This document shows positions 11,292-22,189 of a DNA stretch of 64,000 bases, one piece after another (within the stretch, counting starts at the first letter, position 1; every line of letters starts with the position of its first letter). A model generated the notes under the pieces. It was not told where the DNA came from. It made no database searches and was given only the letters and a program-made list of their open reading frames with translations. The DNA lies in assembly GCA_038030265.1 (NCBI GenBank), contig CM075943.1:40610001-40674000 (forward strand), in the 5' to 3' direction. A program made the translations under genes and the position numbers. The DNA comes from Corythucha ciliata (Eukaryota; Arthropoda; Insecta; Hemiptera; Tingidae).

Positions 11292-12064
11292 TTAAGATAT
11301 CCAGAATTTATGAAACTTCGTCCAGTCAGCGTTCTTTGTATTCCATCTGAGGAAGTTTGTTGTATAATTAGGTGAGGAAGGCAATGTGTTGTTACCCGTT
11401 ATTAAGATAGGAAGATGATCGGAGCCCATTGGATCCGATGTTACCCGCCACATTGATATAGACATATGACATTGACACAACACAACACAATAGACATTGA
11501 CTGTCGATTCCCTGATCCAATGTACGTAGGGGAGCCGTCGTTTAAGAAAATCAAATTAGAATTTTGTAACGCGCTCATTAGACTCCTACCCTTCGCGTCT
11601 GTCCACGGGAAGCCGAAAGCCGTGTGGTGACAGTTGAAATCACCGAGCAGTAAAAGTGGTCTGGGAAAGCTACTGAAGAAATTATTCCAGTCTTGCGTTG
11701 AGACATTGTTTGTAGGGCTGTTATAAAGTGAGACGACAGTGATTTTACGGGAAGTGCTACCTCCGCCTTTAATAGAGACGCTTATATGCATTAGATGGGG
11801 AATATGAACTGAGGTAGGCAGTTCTTCATAAGCAATGTTTTCTTTTAGAAGTATAGCTACTCCTGCGCGTCCATCCGATCTATCTTTTCTAAAAATGTTG
11901 AAGCCTTTGTATGTATATTCTTTACCACGTATTCTGTACCACGTTTCCGAGAGAGCCACTAAGCCAATATTTTGGCTGCTAATGAATTGTTCCAAGTCGC
12001 TTTTCTTATCAACGACTGACCGAGAGTTCCATTGCAGGATATTAAAATTACTATTCATTTTCAA
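11292..12064 (-). pseudogene. LINE ORF2 N-terminal apurinic-type endonuclease
   Basis: This is the start of ORF2: MKMNSNFNILQWNSRS with the active-site Asn, ALSETW with the Glu, LLLLGDFNCHHTAFG with the Asp-x-Asn pair, and DPMGSDHLPI with the catalytic His near the end. The last block is in another frame (11483-11292) because of a short CACAA/CATTGAC-type repeat expansion near 11440-11490. The domain would nick target DNA. It starts 20 bp after the stop of the ORF1 fragment, a common arrangement in two-ORF LINEs. A TAA stop ends it at 11292. Confidence 0.88.
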
Positions 12065-12084
12065 GATTTAGTCGGTAAAAGAGC

Positions 12085-12297
12085 TTAATGTATTTTGTCT
12101 TTGATCAGTGTTTTAACGTTCGCGTCTGTTAAGTTCAGATCGTTCATCTGCCTTAAATCCTGTACAATCACATAATACATCATGTCCATAACTTCTTCTA
12201 TTTCGGGATTGCTATTGCTCCCCCTTTGTTCTTTGTCTTCTTGATTAACCTGTGCACTATTATTATTGATCAATTCCCCTTGAACATTTTTAGACAT
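12085..12297 (-). pseudogene. Probable 3' end of LINE ORF1
   Basis: This is a 70-codon frame directly upstream of ORF2 (21-bp gap), acidic and polar: NSNPEIEEVMDMMYYVIVQD followed by a stretch of LTDANVKTLIKDKIH. Its position and tail-like composition fit the C-terminal end of a gag-like ORF1 protein. No zinc knuckle is visible. The sequence upstream passes within about 70 bp into an unrelated giant hairpin, so the rest of ORF1 is lost or displaced. Confidence 0.5.
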
Positions 12298-12366
12298 GTA
12301 ACATTCTGGCTTTCGACCTGAGGGAAATTATTTTGGCTTATTATTTCTCAATAATAAGTCTTTGTA

Positions 12367-13273
12367 ATCGTATCGCAAAAAAAGTTTTTGACCCCCCCTC
12401 AAAATTTGTAGTTTTACGTTTCAAAGTGCGTAGAATCCAAATCTGCAATAAAAAAAAAATGTCCGTCCGCCGTCCGGGCCATATCTTGCCCTAGGATTGC
12501 TCGAAAAAACTCGTTCTTTCGCACATAGACTCCATTTGGGGTCTAGTTGGTCCTAACATCTGATCAGTTTGATCAAATAACCTCCTTGGGTTTTATGGGC
12601 CAAAAGCGGGTCCAAAATGGGGTTTTTCAAAGGATTTGGGGTCATAGGGGTGTGGGGTGTCAATTCTCATGTAATTTCAAGCCGGATTTGACTACATCCA
12701 TGAATAATAAAACCCACAGTCGAAATAATAAGGCATTGTTCGATAATTCGCAGCGTTTTTCAAAACGCTTAGTGTGCCGAGGATAGTTACTAGTCGAGGC
12801 AAAAGCTCTACCTTCCACGCCTGCTTTGCTGTTTTGCAAACTTGGGAAAATGGTATTGTCCTCCAAGGAAGGTACTTTAGTAAGCGCTGATACAATCTTA
12901 TTAAAAAAAACGCTGCAAATTTTACACATGGGTTTATTATTCATGAATGTAGCCAAATCCGGCTTGAAATTACATGAAAATCGACACGCCACACCCTTAT
13001 CATCTCAAAACCTTTGAAAATCCCCATTTTGGACCCGCTTTCGGCCCATAAAACCCCAGGCAGTTAGTTGATCAAACTGATCAGATGTTATGTTAGGACC
13101 AACTAGATCCCAAACGGAGTTTATGTGCGAAAGAACGAGTTTTTTCGAGCAATCCTAGGGCAAGATATGGCCCGGACGGCGGACGGACATTCCAGAAATG
13201 GAATCTAGACATGTTAAAACGTACGCAGAAAACATTTGAGGGTGGGTTGTAAAAATTGTTTCCTGACCGAAAA
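12367..13273. mobile_element. Second giant hairpin (foldback) element
   Basis: The arm at about 12367-12765 matches the reverse complement of about 12890-13273. Matched blocks include TGTCCGTCCGCCGTCC, GCCATATCTTGCCCTAGGAT, CTCGTTCTTTCGCACATA, CTGATCAGTTTGATCAA, TAAAACCC and TTTCAAGCCGGATTTG. Because the arms mirror each other, near-identical peptides are read from opposite strands (12547-12786 plus and 12992-12660 minus); they are artefacts. The spacer is about 12770-12890. It is a different sequence family from the hairpin inside the LINE. It abuts the 5' side of the LINE remnant. Confidence 0.88.
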
Positions 13274-13278
13274 CATAA

Positions 13279-13331
13279 GGTGTATTATTCCGAATGAATA
13301 ATAATAATGTTAAATCAATGAATAATACACC
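13279..13331. repeat. Short hairpin with perfect 12-bp arms
   Basis: GGTGTATTATTC at 13279-13290 is the exact reverse complement of 13320-13331. It lies at the right edge of the second giant hairpin and may be part of its termini or a separate small insertion. Confidence 0.6.
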
Positions 13332-13357
13332 AAAACTAATCAATTAGATCATTTTGA

Positions 13358-13602
13358 TAGCGTTTTCCATTCAACACATCACACAAGAGTGTAGTGCCCC
13401 GTCCTCTCAAGAAACATTATTGGCGTTTTCCAATCAATGCAATACACTAGTGTTCACTCTGAATTGAAACATATGTTTATGGATAGGACGCAGCACTATA
13501 GTTGTGAAGTGTGTTCAATGGAAATCGCTATAAGTTTCAATTCAGAGAGGACGCGTGGAAAACCTTACACCCCACGAGTGTATTGCATTAAAAATGGAAA
13601 AT
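13358..13602. repeat. Cluster of alternating inverted modules
   Basis: A module at 13358-13409 (AGCGTTTTCCATTCAACACA start) is inverted at 13480-13531. A related module at 13423-13469 (GGCGTTTTCCAATCAATGCA start) is inverted at 13532-13602. The two forward modules also resemble each other. The block is thus a forward-forward-reverse-reverse set of about 50-70 bp units. Confidence 0.7.
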
Positions 13603-13689
13603 GCTATAAGGGTACAAATAGCCATTTTTTGACAATCGTCTGGACGCAGATAGTCCAGTTTCTCCATGTTCCTTTGGCGATATCTTAAG

Positions 13690-14870
13690 CTACGCCATCC
13701 GTGGTGCACAAATGGTCAGTGTTTGACCAGTTTTAGAGTGTGGATTCCCAGATTGACACTCGTTGGGCGTGCGAATAACCAGCATGGCTTTTTTATGCTT
13801 CGTGAACGGTCGGCCTTGCCAATTTTTAGGGCACGGGCGGTCAGTTTGAAGTTTTGATTATATATCCCATCAGGCGCGAATGGTCATGCTTGTTAAGACA
13901 TTTTAATGAACATACGGCGTTTTTTTTTCAGAAAATTCCAAATTTTTGGTTACTGTTTTTTTCACAACACAAATTTAATAGCCTTTTCCATTTGCATAAA
14001 ATTCAGCTCTGGAGCCGAGCATATCCACCCGTCTTCTCGGGATTATATCATGTGAAAATGTTCCGATCCAGAGTTAAATTTTATGAAAATTGAAAACGCC
14101 ATAAGTCTACAATTTTAATTTTTTAATTTTTATGGCGTGAATAGCCAGATTGGCTATTTAACGGCGCAAATAATTATAGTTTTGCCATTTTAGGGTGCGA
14201 ATGGTCCGTTTGGCCATTTTTGATTCGTGAATGGACGGTTTTGGCATTTTCTAGACACGTCTAGTCGGTTTGTTCATTTTAAAAGCATGAATGATTAGTT
14301 TTTGGCTGTTTTTTTGATCACGAGTGGTCGGGTTTGCTATTTTTTGGAAACTGATGGTCAGTTTGAAAATTTCCAAGTAGCTTAAACGGCCCACAGAATC
14401 CTTTTTTTTTTTTCATTTTAGGTCCTGAGTAGCCACAGTTTATTGGCTATTTACATAACCGTTAACCATTCTTCTCGTCAGTTGAGTCAACGAATTTTTT
14501 AGGCGTGAATCGTCAGTGTAGCAACTGTATGGCGTAGAGTCATTATTTATATTTTTCGAGCGTGAATAGCCAGTCAGGCAATTATAAGGTCGCATATTGC
14601 CACTGAGATCATTTTTAGGGCATGCATGGTCACTTCGACTATTTTCAGGGGACAAATCGTCAGTTTTGTCATGTTTAGAGTGCGAACGTGTAAGTTTAGC
14701 CATTTATAGAGCGCGAATCGTCTGTTTGCCATTTTAAAGGCATGAATCGTCTGTTCTGCCATTTTAAGGCACGAGTGCAGCTAGCCCATTTTTCGACGCA
14801 CAATTGACTATTCGGCACCCACGACACGCTCAATTTCAGCACGCTCGTTTCTTGACCCATGTAGGTTGTA
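13690..14870 (+). repeat. Degenerate array, family B, unit about 29-33 bp
   Basis: The recurring unit is close to GCGCGAATGGTCAGTTTGG plus CCATTTTTAG. Clear unit pairs are at 14180-14240 and 14705-14770. Spacing is mostly 29-31 bp with drift. Reverse-strand open frames here (14440-14908) are translated repeat. The same family in the same orientation fills 53.9-55.3 kb. Confidence 0.85.
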
Positions 14871-14899
14871 ACTGCGTCTCGCCAAGGCTTAGCGGAGTT

Positions 14900-15730
14900 A
14901 AATAACAAGATTTGGCATCAATTATGGGAAATATGGCATCGATTTGGGCAAGATTTCTTTCTTTTGGATAACTGCGTATCCATCAAATCAACTGTTTCGG
15001 CCATCAGTTTCAGCGAAATTGCAATTTCAGGGGCTAAATTCAAGCAAAGTTTCAAGTTTCGAGTAGTTTTCACGGTACATAGTCCAAGCTGGATCAGTGT
15101 ATACGAGCCAAAAAGATGCTATGGTGCCTGCCAATCGGTTGAAGCTATATTCACGAGGCTTGGCTCCCTCAAAGAATACAATTTCGGGATTTTAACTCTT
15201 TCACCCTAAATTGAGCAGAGCTTCGCTCATTAAGAACGTATATTTCGCTGTTCTGGCTCATTCTTACCAAATTTTGCTGAGTTTGCTCGTTCAGGAAACC
15301 AAATTCCGCTCTTTTGGAATGCAAATTGTGCGATTCTAGCTATTTAAAACCCCGAATTTCGCCGATTTTAACTCTTTCAAAAACTGAATTCAGTGGGGGA
15401 TGACTTTCTAGCAATCGATTTTCGTTGGATTAGCTAGTTTGAAAAACCGATTCAACGGACGGACATTGCTCATTTAAAATCATTATCATAGACTCACCTC
15501 CTTCAGAACCCAATCCCGGGGTTTTTTAAAATCCAATTTTCCTGATTTTGGCCCATTCGATTCCTAATTTTGTGGATGTTAACTCTTTCAAAACAAAACA
15601 CAAAGCCTTTGGTCCTTCATAACGTCATTTACGCAGATTTTCACTCTTACAAAAATCTCGTGTGTTTGGCTCATTCCGAAATCAGTTTCACTGGTTTGGC
15701 TAATTCAAAAAACCAACTTGTGTACCATTA
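14900..15730 (+). repeat. Degenerate array, family D, unit about 30 bp
   Basis: Repeated phrases are 'aaatttcgct', 'gattttggctcattc' and 'tttcaaaaacc' in a cycle of about 30 bp, clearest at 15230-15480 and 15590-15720. It directly follows the family B array. Confidence 0.8.
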
Positions 15731-16080
15731 TGAGAGTGTTTGTTGTGTCTGGTCTGGAGTATGCTGTACCTTGTGGCTCGGATTCAATTTTATTTCAAGA
15801 TTACATACCATAGTTTCCATTACCATGGGCGGGGACATGGAAGTAAAATGAAATTAAATGTTTACAATTTATTAAATCGGCCGCAATGGATAAGTGAAGT
15901 GGTCGTACTGAACATTCAAACTCAGGACCACGATTTTTGGTTGAGAAACTCTTAAATCTGAGAAATTTATAGCTTAAAAACAGACTATGGTGTGAATTCT
16001 GTGCACAAATGCCATTGACGTAGATGCTCGCGATTCTCCAAAATCTAAGCATCCTTTATGTTTATGAATTTAGAAACAAA
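15731..16080. other. Array-free gap, nothing identified
   Basis: I see only unrecognised short frames on both strands. It separates family D from family C arrays. Confidence 0.4.
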
Positions 16081-17480
16081 ATTCCTTAAAAAGCGCTCAT
16101 TTGGAGCTAAACTTGAAACAAAAATTGCAAATTCGCGGTTTATAGTGGCCCTATTATGGTTAATTAGAGAAAAATCAATAACCCTCTCCTAACGGGGAAT
16201 GTTTGCAGATAAAATCGATAAAATGCTGTTATTTAGGACCAAATGTGAAAAATGTTGCTCATTTGCTTCTAAAATTCAACAGAAAAAAAAAATTGAGAAA
16301 ACGCCAACTCGAAGTTTCTGGAGGCAGCACACCCTGCCCATAAAGACGACTAATTCAGGGACGGAATTAAATGAATCGCTGCTACAACTAGTGTAAAGCG
16401 CTAATACATGGCTAAACTTGCGATAAAGCTCACTATTCACCGCACAAATCGAGAAAACGCCAATTCACTTTCTGGAGGTCACTTTATGTCCATAATACAC
16501 AATTGATTATAACGTGATAATTCACGACTATAAAAGAAGAAACCACTAATTCGCTGCAATAACCCAGAAAAAGCGATAAATCTCGGCTAAAATTATGAAA
16601 AAGGTCTCATTTGCAACTAAAATTGAGAATAAACGCTAATCCATGGCTAAAATTGACAATGCGTTAATTCGCTGCTATACAATTAAGCTAATTCACTAAA
16701 CTAAATTGAGACAAATAAAGCATAACTGAGATAAATAAAGCGCTAATTAATAATAAAAATACGCAATAATTAATAAATAAAAGCGCCAAGATTTATTGTT
16801 ATGATTGAAGTGAAGTTTTCGGCTAAAATTGATAAAACCACATAAGCTGAAATTTAAAAAAAAATAGTTACGTCCACGGACCCGGAGTTTAGCGTGAATA
16901 CGTTTTTTGGCTACTAAGTGGAAGTTGAGCTTGAGTTTAGATTTGCGATCTTGGTAATAATGATAACCCTCATTCCCATTCCCATCCCCATACCCACCAC
17001 CAAGCACCGACCGCACTAGTGCGACGCACGCGCTGAGTGACCAATTTTGCCACTTCTGCCGAATTGGTCCCTGTACTCCCGTAAAACGTATTCACGTTAA
17101 AAGGCCAGTTTGAGTCTAGAATTGAACAAAAAAAGTGGCTTCTCCATGCACTTTCAAGTGAAAAAATTGAGAAAAAATCGCTAATTCAGGGTGTATGGGG
17201 TCTCTTTTAGGGCAAAAATTTAGAAAAATGATAATGTGCAGTTCTTGGGGCAAGCCCACTGCTAAAATGAAGAAAAATTCTCTAATTAGCAGCTTATTTG
17301 CTGGAGTAAAATGTAGAGACATTGCCAATTCGCGGTTTCTGGAGGCAACTTCGTATGGCTGTAAAGATGAAAAAAAGCTGCAATTCATAACCAACGATAT
17401 ATAACAGAACCGGATTGCTCATCTCTACTGATAAAGAATAGCCATCAGTTAAGTTCCCAAGTGGATGAGAGGGGTAGAGT
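16081..17480 (+). repeat. Degenerate array, family C, unit about 30 bp
   Basis: Units contain 'gctaattcgcggctaaaatt' and 'gagaaaaagc' motifs about 30 bp apart, best seen at 16440-16700 and 17160-17240. A unique segment around 16830-17060 interrupts the array. Confidence 0.75.
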
Positions 17481-17848
17481 TTCAAAATAAGTACCGTGTC
17501 GCCATAACTACACAAGGAGAGGGACAGTGCGATTGTTTACCAGGGAACGACCTGTCCCCTCCAGTCCCCTCCCATCCGCTGTGAGCAATCCAGGTTTGTA
17601 TATCGTTCATAACTAGAAGTATGAGATAACGCGTGAATTCACTAAATTTGAAAAATAAAAAAAAGTTCATTTGTGGTTCAAATTTGGAGAAAGCGCTATA
17701 CATATATTGGTTCATGGCTAAAATTAAAAACCCCCCTTTGCGGAGAAATGCATGCACACTTTTTAGCTTTCAATTTTGATTTGATGAGGCTTCGATTGAA
17801 CACAATCGATGTATAACTTTCAACAGAAAGTTATCAAAATAAAATATA

Positions 17849-17988
17849 ATTCATAATAATAAGAATCGTTGAGCGATTCCGAAATTCCGTTACGAAAATC
17901 CGTCATTTGACAGACATAATTGTTTCCCGTCAGCCACTTTCTAAATCCGTCAAATCTGACGGGAAATCCGTCAACTTGGCAACGCTGT
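17849..17988 (+). repeat. Dispersed repeat Q, copy 1
   Basis: This ~140-bp unit contains GAGCGATTCCGAAATT, several CCGTCA words, CCCGTCAGCCACTTTC, AAATCCGTCAAATCTGAC and ends TTGGCAACGCTG. Further copies are at 29711-29850 (plus), 57648-57761 (minus) and, more diverged, 28911-29023 (minus), 44598-44672 (plus), 45167-45241 (minus) and 60530-60625. No terminal inverted repeat or tRNA-like head is visible. It is probably a short non-autonomous element. Confidence 0.8.
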
Positions 17989-17989
17989 T

Positions 17990-20900
17990 TCTCCACATTT
18001 TGGGTGTCAAAAATATTCACTTTTTGAGAGAGCCCCCCCCCTCCTTCCCACTACAATACTTCGTAAGAATTTTGTTCGGTTGCAAGCTGAAAAATAACAA
18101 TTGCCGACATTCAATAGTTTTTCAAGCTCGGTCACAATGAAATTTGACGCTCAGGAGTCATTTTTTGAGTTGAAAAATGAAAATAGAGCACAAATCTCTC
18201 TCCGACCTCATGCTCACCATTCCAAACTGAAAGTTCGTGACGACGTTTAAAGAAGAACTGTGGGTGCGGGAGAGAGAAAGAAAAAAACGAGATTTTAGAT
18301 ACATAAAGTATTTCACAGTTGGGTAAGCTCTGAGAGGATTTCTTGCCGATGCCAAATAATCTTCCCGTTTTGTAACGAATTAATAACTTAACATTTTTAT
18401 GTTCATGTTGTTGCTGACGATCACCAAAAAAAAAAAAAAAATACACGAAGCGTGTTTTCCATTTTTTATCTCTTTCCCTTTCGTTCACTCACCTTCTCCT
18501 CTCTTTATTTCTTTGAATTCCTCGGTATTAAACGACCCATTCTGGTAGCTTTTCACGTAGCAATAATTAAATTACTATATACAGACCTCGATATCGAGAG
18601 TCTGTTATGTCGGTTTGAGATTGGCCGCGGCGGGGAAACTTCTTTTAACTGCCGTCGTGTTTTACAGAAACACGGTGTTCCCAAACAAACCACCGTGCGA
18701 CGCGTTTTAATATTCCAGAGGCGTTCAAAAGCAATTATAACAATTATTGAGGAATTACTCACTTCTATAGTTTCGCCACATACATTTTTTTTTATTTGAA
18801 AATGATAAAAATTCAAGAATGAGTCGTGGGAAGGGGGGGGGGAGAGTGATTTATTTATACAACCAACGAATTATAAGGAGCGGAGCCCGAAAAAATTGAC
18901 GGGACGGGGCCCAAGTTTCCAGTGCGTACGTGGTCTCCATTTATAATGCGCCATATAATTGATACGTTATCTTTAAAAGAACTATTACCAAGTTTTATTT
19001 TCATTATTTCTTCATTTTTTTTTCTTCCGAAGGAGCTAGTCGTTCGAAGATAAAACAAAAGCACTCTTGTAATTGTCAATAGAGCAATTAACCCTGCGCT
19101 GGAGGCTCCTCTCCACCTTTGCCTTAACGCCACAACCCATCATCGCAATTTTAATATCACCAATAAAAAAGTTGGTTCACTATTTGGCCTTTGAAAATAA
19201 TAAAATCTGGCCTATTACGGGCGCAACTTAATTATTGCTGGCTAATAGAAGGCACTTTTAAAAAAATGTACGGGGCTTTTATTCCATGTAATATTTACCG
19301 TCTTGCTCGCTCATACTCTTTCTATGGGGGATCTTGTACAGCGAACGCATAGCGCAGTTAATTAACTACTACGCCATGTTGAAGCGTTGGGACTAAGAAG
19401 AAGATGAAGAAAAAAAAAGGGAATAACCTTCTTGGTTATTGGCCCAGTCATCAATCATGCATCTGAAGAGGAGGTAGCTTTTCTTCGACGCGATCATTAT
19501 TCTTGAAAAAAAAAGGAAAAGATCATGAAGCTTTGGAAGAATTTATAAGATAAATTTTAAACTGATTTTTATTAGAAGCTCCAGGAAGAAAGGCTACAAA
19601 AACCGAGCCCCTATACCGCCTCACCAGTGTACGCTGCCAACATCATCAACTCTTCTTGCATCCTTCTGTCAATTGTATAGCTGAATGGGGGAGACTTCAT
19701 TGAATCAAAGAAGACTGTTAAAGAAAGGACGCGTTCCGAGGTGATAGGATGGATCTCCCCATTCCAAAAGGGAGGACGCTGGGTTATGTTGTATCTGTCG
19801 GTTTTAAAGAGGGAAGGGTTAGAGGCGCAAGAAGCTAATAACAAGCTAGGCGCCTTCTAACACATACAATGTGTCCACTTCTATTCAACGGAACAATGCC
19901 TGGAAGCCAAAAAAAAAATCATTCTCCCTTCTACTCAATGATTGGCAATTCTGAACTCACCGGCGCCTATTTATCGAGGAAAAGATGATTTTTTTTTTTC
20001 ACCTAGTCGCTCACATTTTTAGCTGTGATTCCCTCCATAAATGAAAATATTGTCATCCTCTCGAATTTCCCGTCACTGTAAAAACCGAGCAAAAAGCATG
20101 AAGTCTCCTCTCTTTCACTGTCATTCCTCAATACGGCGGCAGAGCTCACGGGAATTCTTAAAACTGGTTACGGCGTCATTAATCTCGAAAGAAAATAACT
20201 TGGGGGACATTACAGTATTATGTGGTTCCACAGTAGCGGCAACGAAGCAGGAAGGGAGGAGAAGGATGAGAAGGATAAAAATGGTTATTCCGGCGAAAAA
20301 AAAAAAAAAAAAAAAAAACTTTTCCTGAAGGACTTAGATGGGTTCGGTATTATCAGAGGGGTAACTTTTTATACTTTCGACACCGGACGAGATCACAATT
20401 TATTTCAAGTGAAGGGCTACGAAAAACCGAAATAGAGTGGACAGGGGTCCCTCTTGGAGACGGGAGGGGGATATCCAAGACAAAATAAAATACAAACAAA
20501 TACTTCTCAAAAAAACAAAAGAAAATTACGTGATAAATCTTGAGGAACTATATGTACTCCAATACGGGGTAAAAAAGGGTTAATGGCCTCTATACGACCC
20601 ACGAATTCCGAGCCATTATTATTATTTATTCTTTTTACGCATTAGGAGTAATTTTATTGATTCAAATTGACGACTTCCATAACAAAAGATCATTGCTATT
20701 GAATTAAAATGAAATGAAGAGAGGGGAAAACATTAAAAAGTCTGTCCTACTTTCGTTAAATGCGGGTGAAAACCTTCGTATGGCTAATTGCTTTTGCCCT
20801 CTCACAGAGCTGTCAACACACTTTTTTTGATCTGAGCGAATGGTATCCGCCTGTTTTTGTGAATTAAATGAATAGTCGGCCTTGTGACACTGCGTTGTGA

Positions 20901-21950
20901 AGGGGGGTACGGAGAGGCTGGACCATAAAGAAGTGTCTAATTAAGCTTGGTTAGCGGTAATTGTTATTTTGACAATTTTTTTTTTTGTTACAAGTGGAGG
21001 AAGAGGATATTGAATTTTACCATATTATGAGCGTCACAAAATAAATAAAAAATTCGCTCCGGCAGCTGGCGGTCGGAAAGAGTGCATTTCATTTTGTTTA
21101 TGGATATCCTAAGCCGTCCCAGAAGTATAGTAATGTTGAGACCATGATTTGTTTGACCCTACCTCGTACTGTTTGCTGCCGGGTTTGTTTAAGCTGAACT
21201 TAAATGGGAATCAAAGGCTACTTCAAAATGAAATCATCGTTCCGAATATAATGCTTCTGGAATCAACTGGTGATTTGCAGTGATTTTTTTACCATTTCAA
21301 GCCCTCTTCCCCCCCCCCCTCCACCACGATCGATTGGGCTCAAATGCAATACCGACTGGGGTCTTATGACTACTGATTTTAGTGCCAAACCGCGTTCCGA
21401 TAAATTAACTTCTACGAGAGTTATCGTGCTAACAAGAAAACGATTATATGGCTTTTTTGATGCGCCCTGCCGAGTACTACATCATATTTCAATCCGGATC
21501 ATTCCTTCCCAAACACCCTGTATATGAATTCCTGAGACCACTGAATTCGTGTTCTAGAGGTTCTGAAACATGAAAAAAACATGACATGACCCATGTTTGC
21601 CACCATCACGACGAGACCAATAGTGCATTTTCAGAATGAAATGCACTAATATGTTGCCCTCTCCCTGCTACACTTTTAAGTGTAGCTATTTAGTCATGGT
21701 GGTGGTTGGGGATGGGGTGCTGAAGATGAATACAGCCAGATTCTTTGCTTGTATAAAGACTTTCCAGTTTTTAGCTCAAAAAGTGAGTTTTTTAGTGCAA
21801 ACTACCAGGCTTCGTGAGAGAACATTGGCATATCGAATGCCTAAGCCTCCAGTTCAGTATGGCGGAATAATCGAGCTTCTCACATGGTCCACAGCCGTAC
21901 TCCGTAACCTGAAAACGCAGTTAATTGAGCCCCCGAAGGACCATAATGAC
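17990..21950. other. Intergenic-like DNA, no gene recognised
   Basis: It holds A/T homopolymers (A15 near 18426, A near 20299-20318), a G10 run at 18833 and overlapping short frames with no domains. Two small repeat fragments stand out: a piece at 21048-21090 resembling the centre of the 8.8-kb hairpin, and an ACACCCTGTATAT end at 21511-21523. Confidence 0.5.
21048..21090. repeat. Fragment related to the 8.8-9.8 kb hairpin
   Basis: GCTCCGGCAGCTGGCGGTCGG and the following 'agtgcatttcat' resemble the arm block near 9345-9385 (read on the minus strand). This suggests another, degraded member of that hairpin family. Confidence 0.45.
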
Positions 21951-21959
21951 CGGTCCCCA

Positions 21960-22080
21960 CAAAAGCGCTTATATAAGCATTCCACGAACTATAATATTGA
22001 GAAAAAGCGCCAATCCAAGGCTGCTAAAAGAGAGAAATCGCCAATTCACAGCTGAAATTAAGAAAAATAGTTGCAAAAGC
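21960..22080 (+). repeat. Short family C array
   Basis: Three or four units with 'attgagaaaaagcgccaat' and 'gctaaaa' phrases. The open frame 21636-22055 runs into it and ends in translated repeat. Confidence 0.6.
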
Positions 22081-22189
22081 ATTCACCATCTGCAAAAATC
22101 CCAACCCACGAACCGCTTCATTTTTTTAACATACAAATAATACAAAGCTTAATGACTTGGTTTTCCATATGACTTTGACCCTGACAAAA

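Larger units (their letters stand above)
7127..12297 (-). mobile_element. Degenerate I-group-like non-LTR retrotransposon (LINE)
   Basis: On the minus strand the order is an ORF1 3' fragment (12297-12085), endonuclease (12064-11292), linker (11291-10684), reverse transcriptase (10680-9815), then after a hairpin insertion the thumb/connection, RNase H-like and terminal Cys/His region (8808-7388). A 3' UTR and an A-rich tail of TAAA/TAAAA type end it at about 7127-7162. A downstream RNase H suggests the I group of LINEs (I, LOA, R1, Ingi-like), but the clade cannot be fixed without a tree. Lesions: a frameshift near 11460, stops at about 11292, 10923 and 10681, a frameshift near 11165, the ~965-bp insertion at 8813-9777, and a frameshift near 8270. 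It is dead. The 5' end adjoins a second giant hairpin, so most of ORF1 is missing. Confidence 0.88.

Noticed and set aside
12547..12992. Similar peptides on both strands (SCNFKPDL...MNNK), suggesting a gene family
   Set aside because: They arise from the two arms of one inverted repeat.
13690..14870. CRISPR-like look of regularly spaced ~30-bp repeats
   Set aside because: Units are contiguous and degenerate with no unique spacers, no conserved direct repeat, no cas genes, and the context is eukaryotic.
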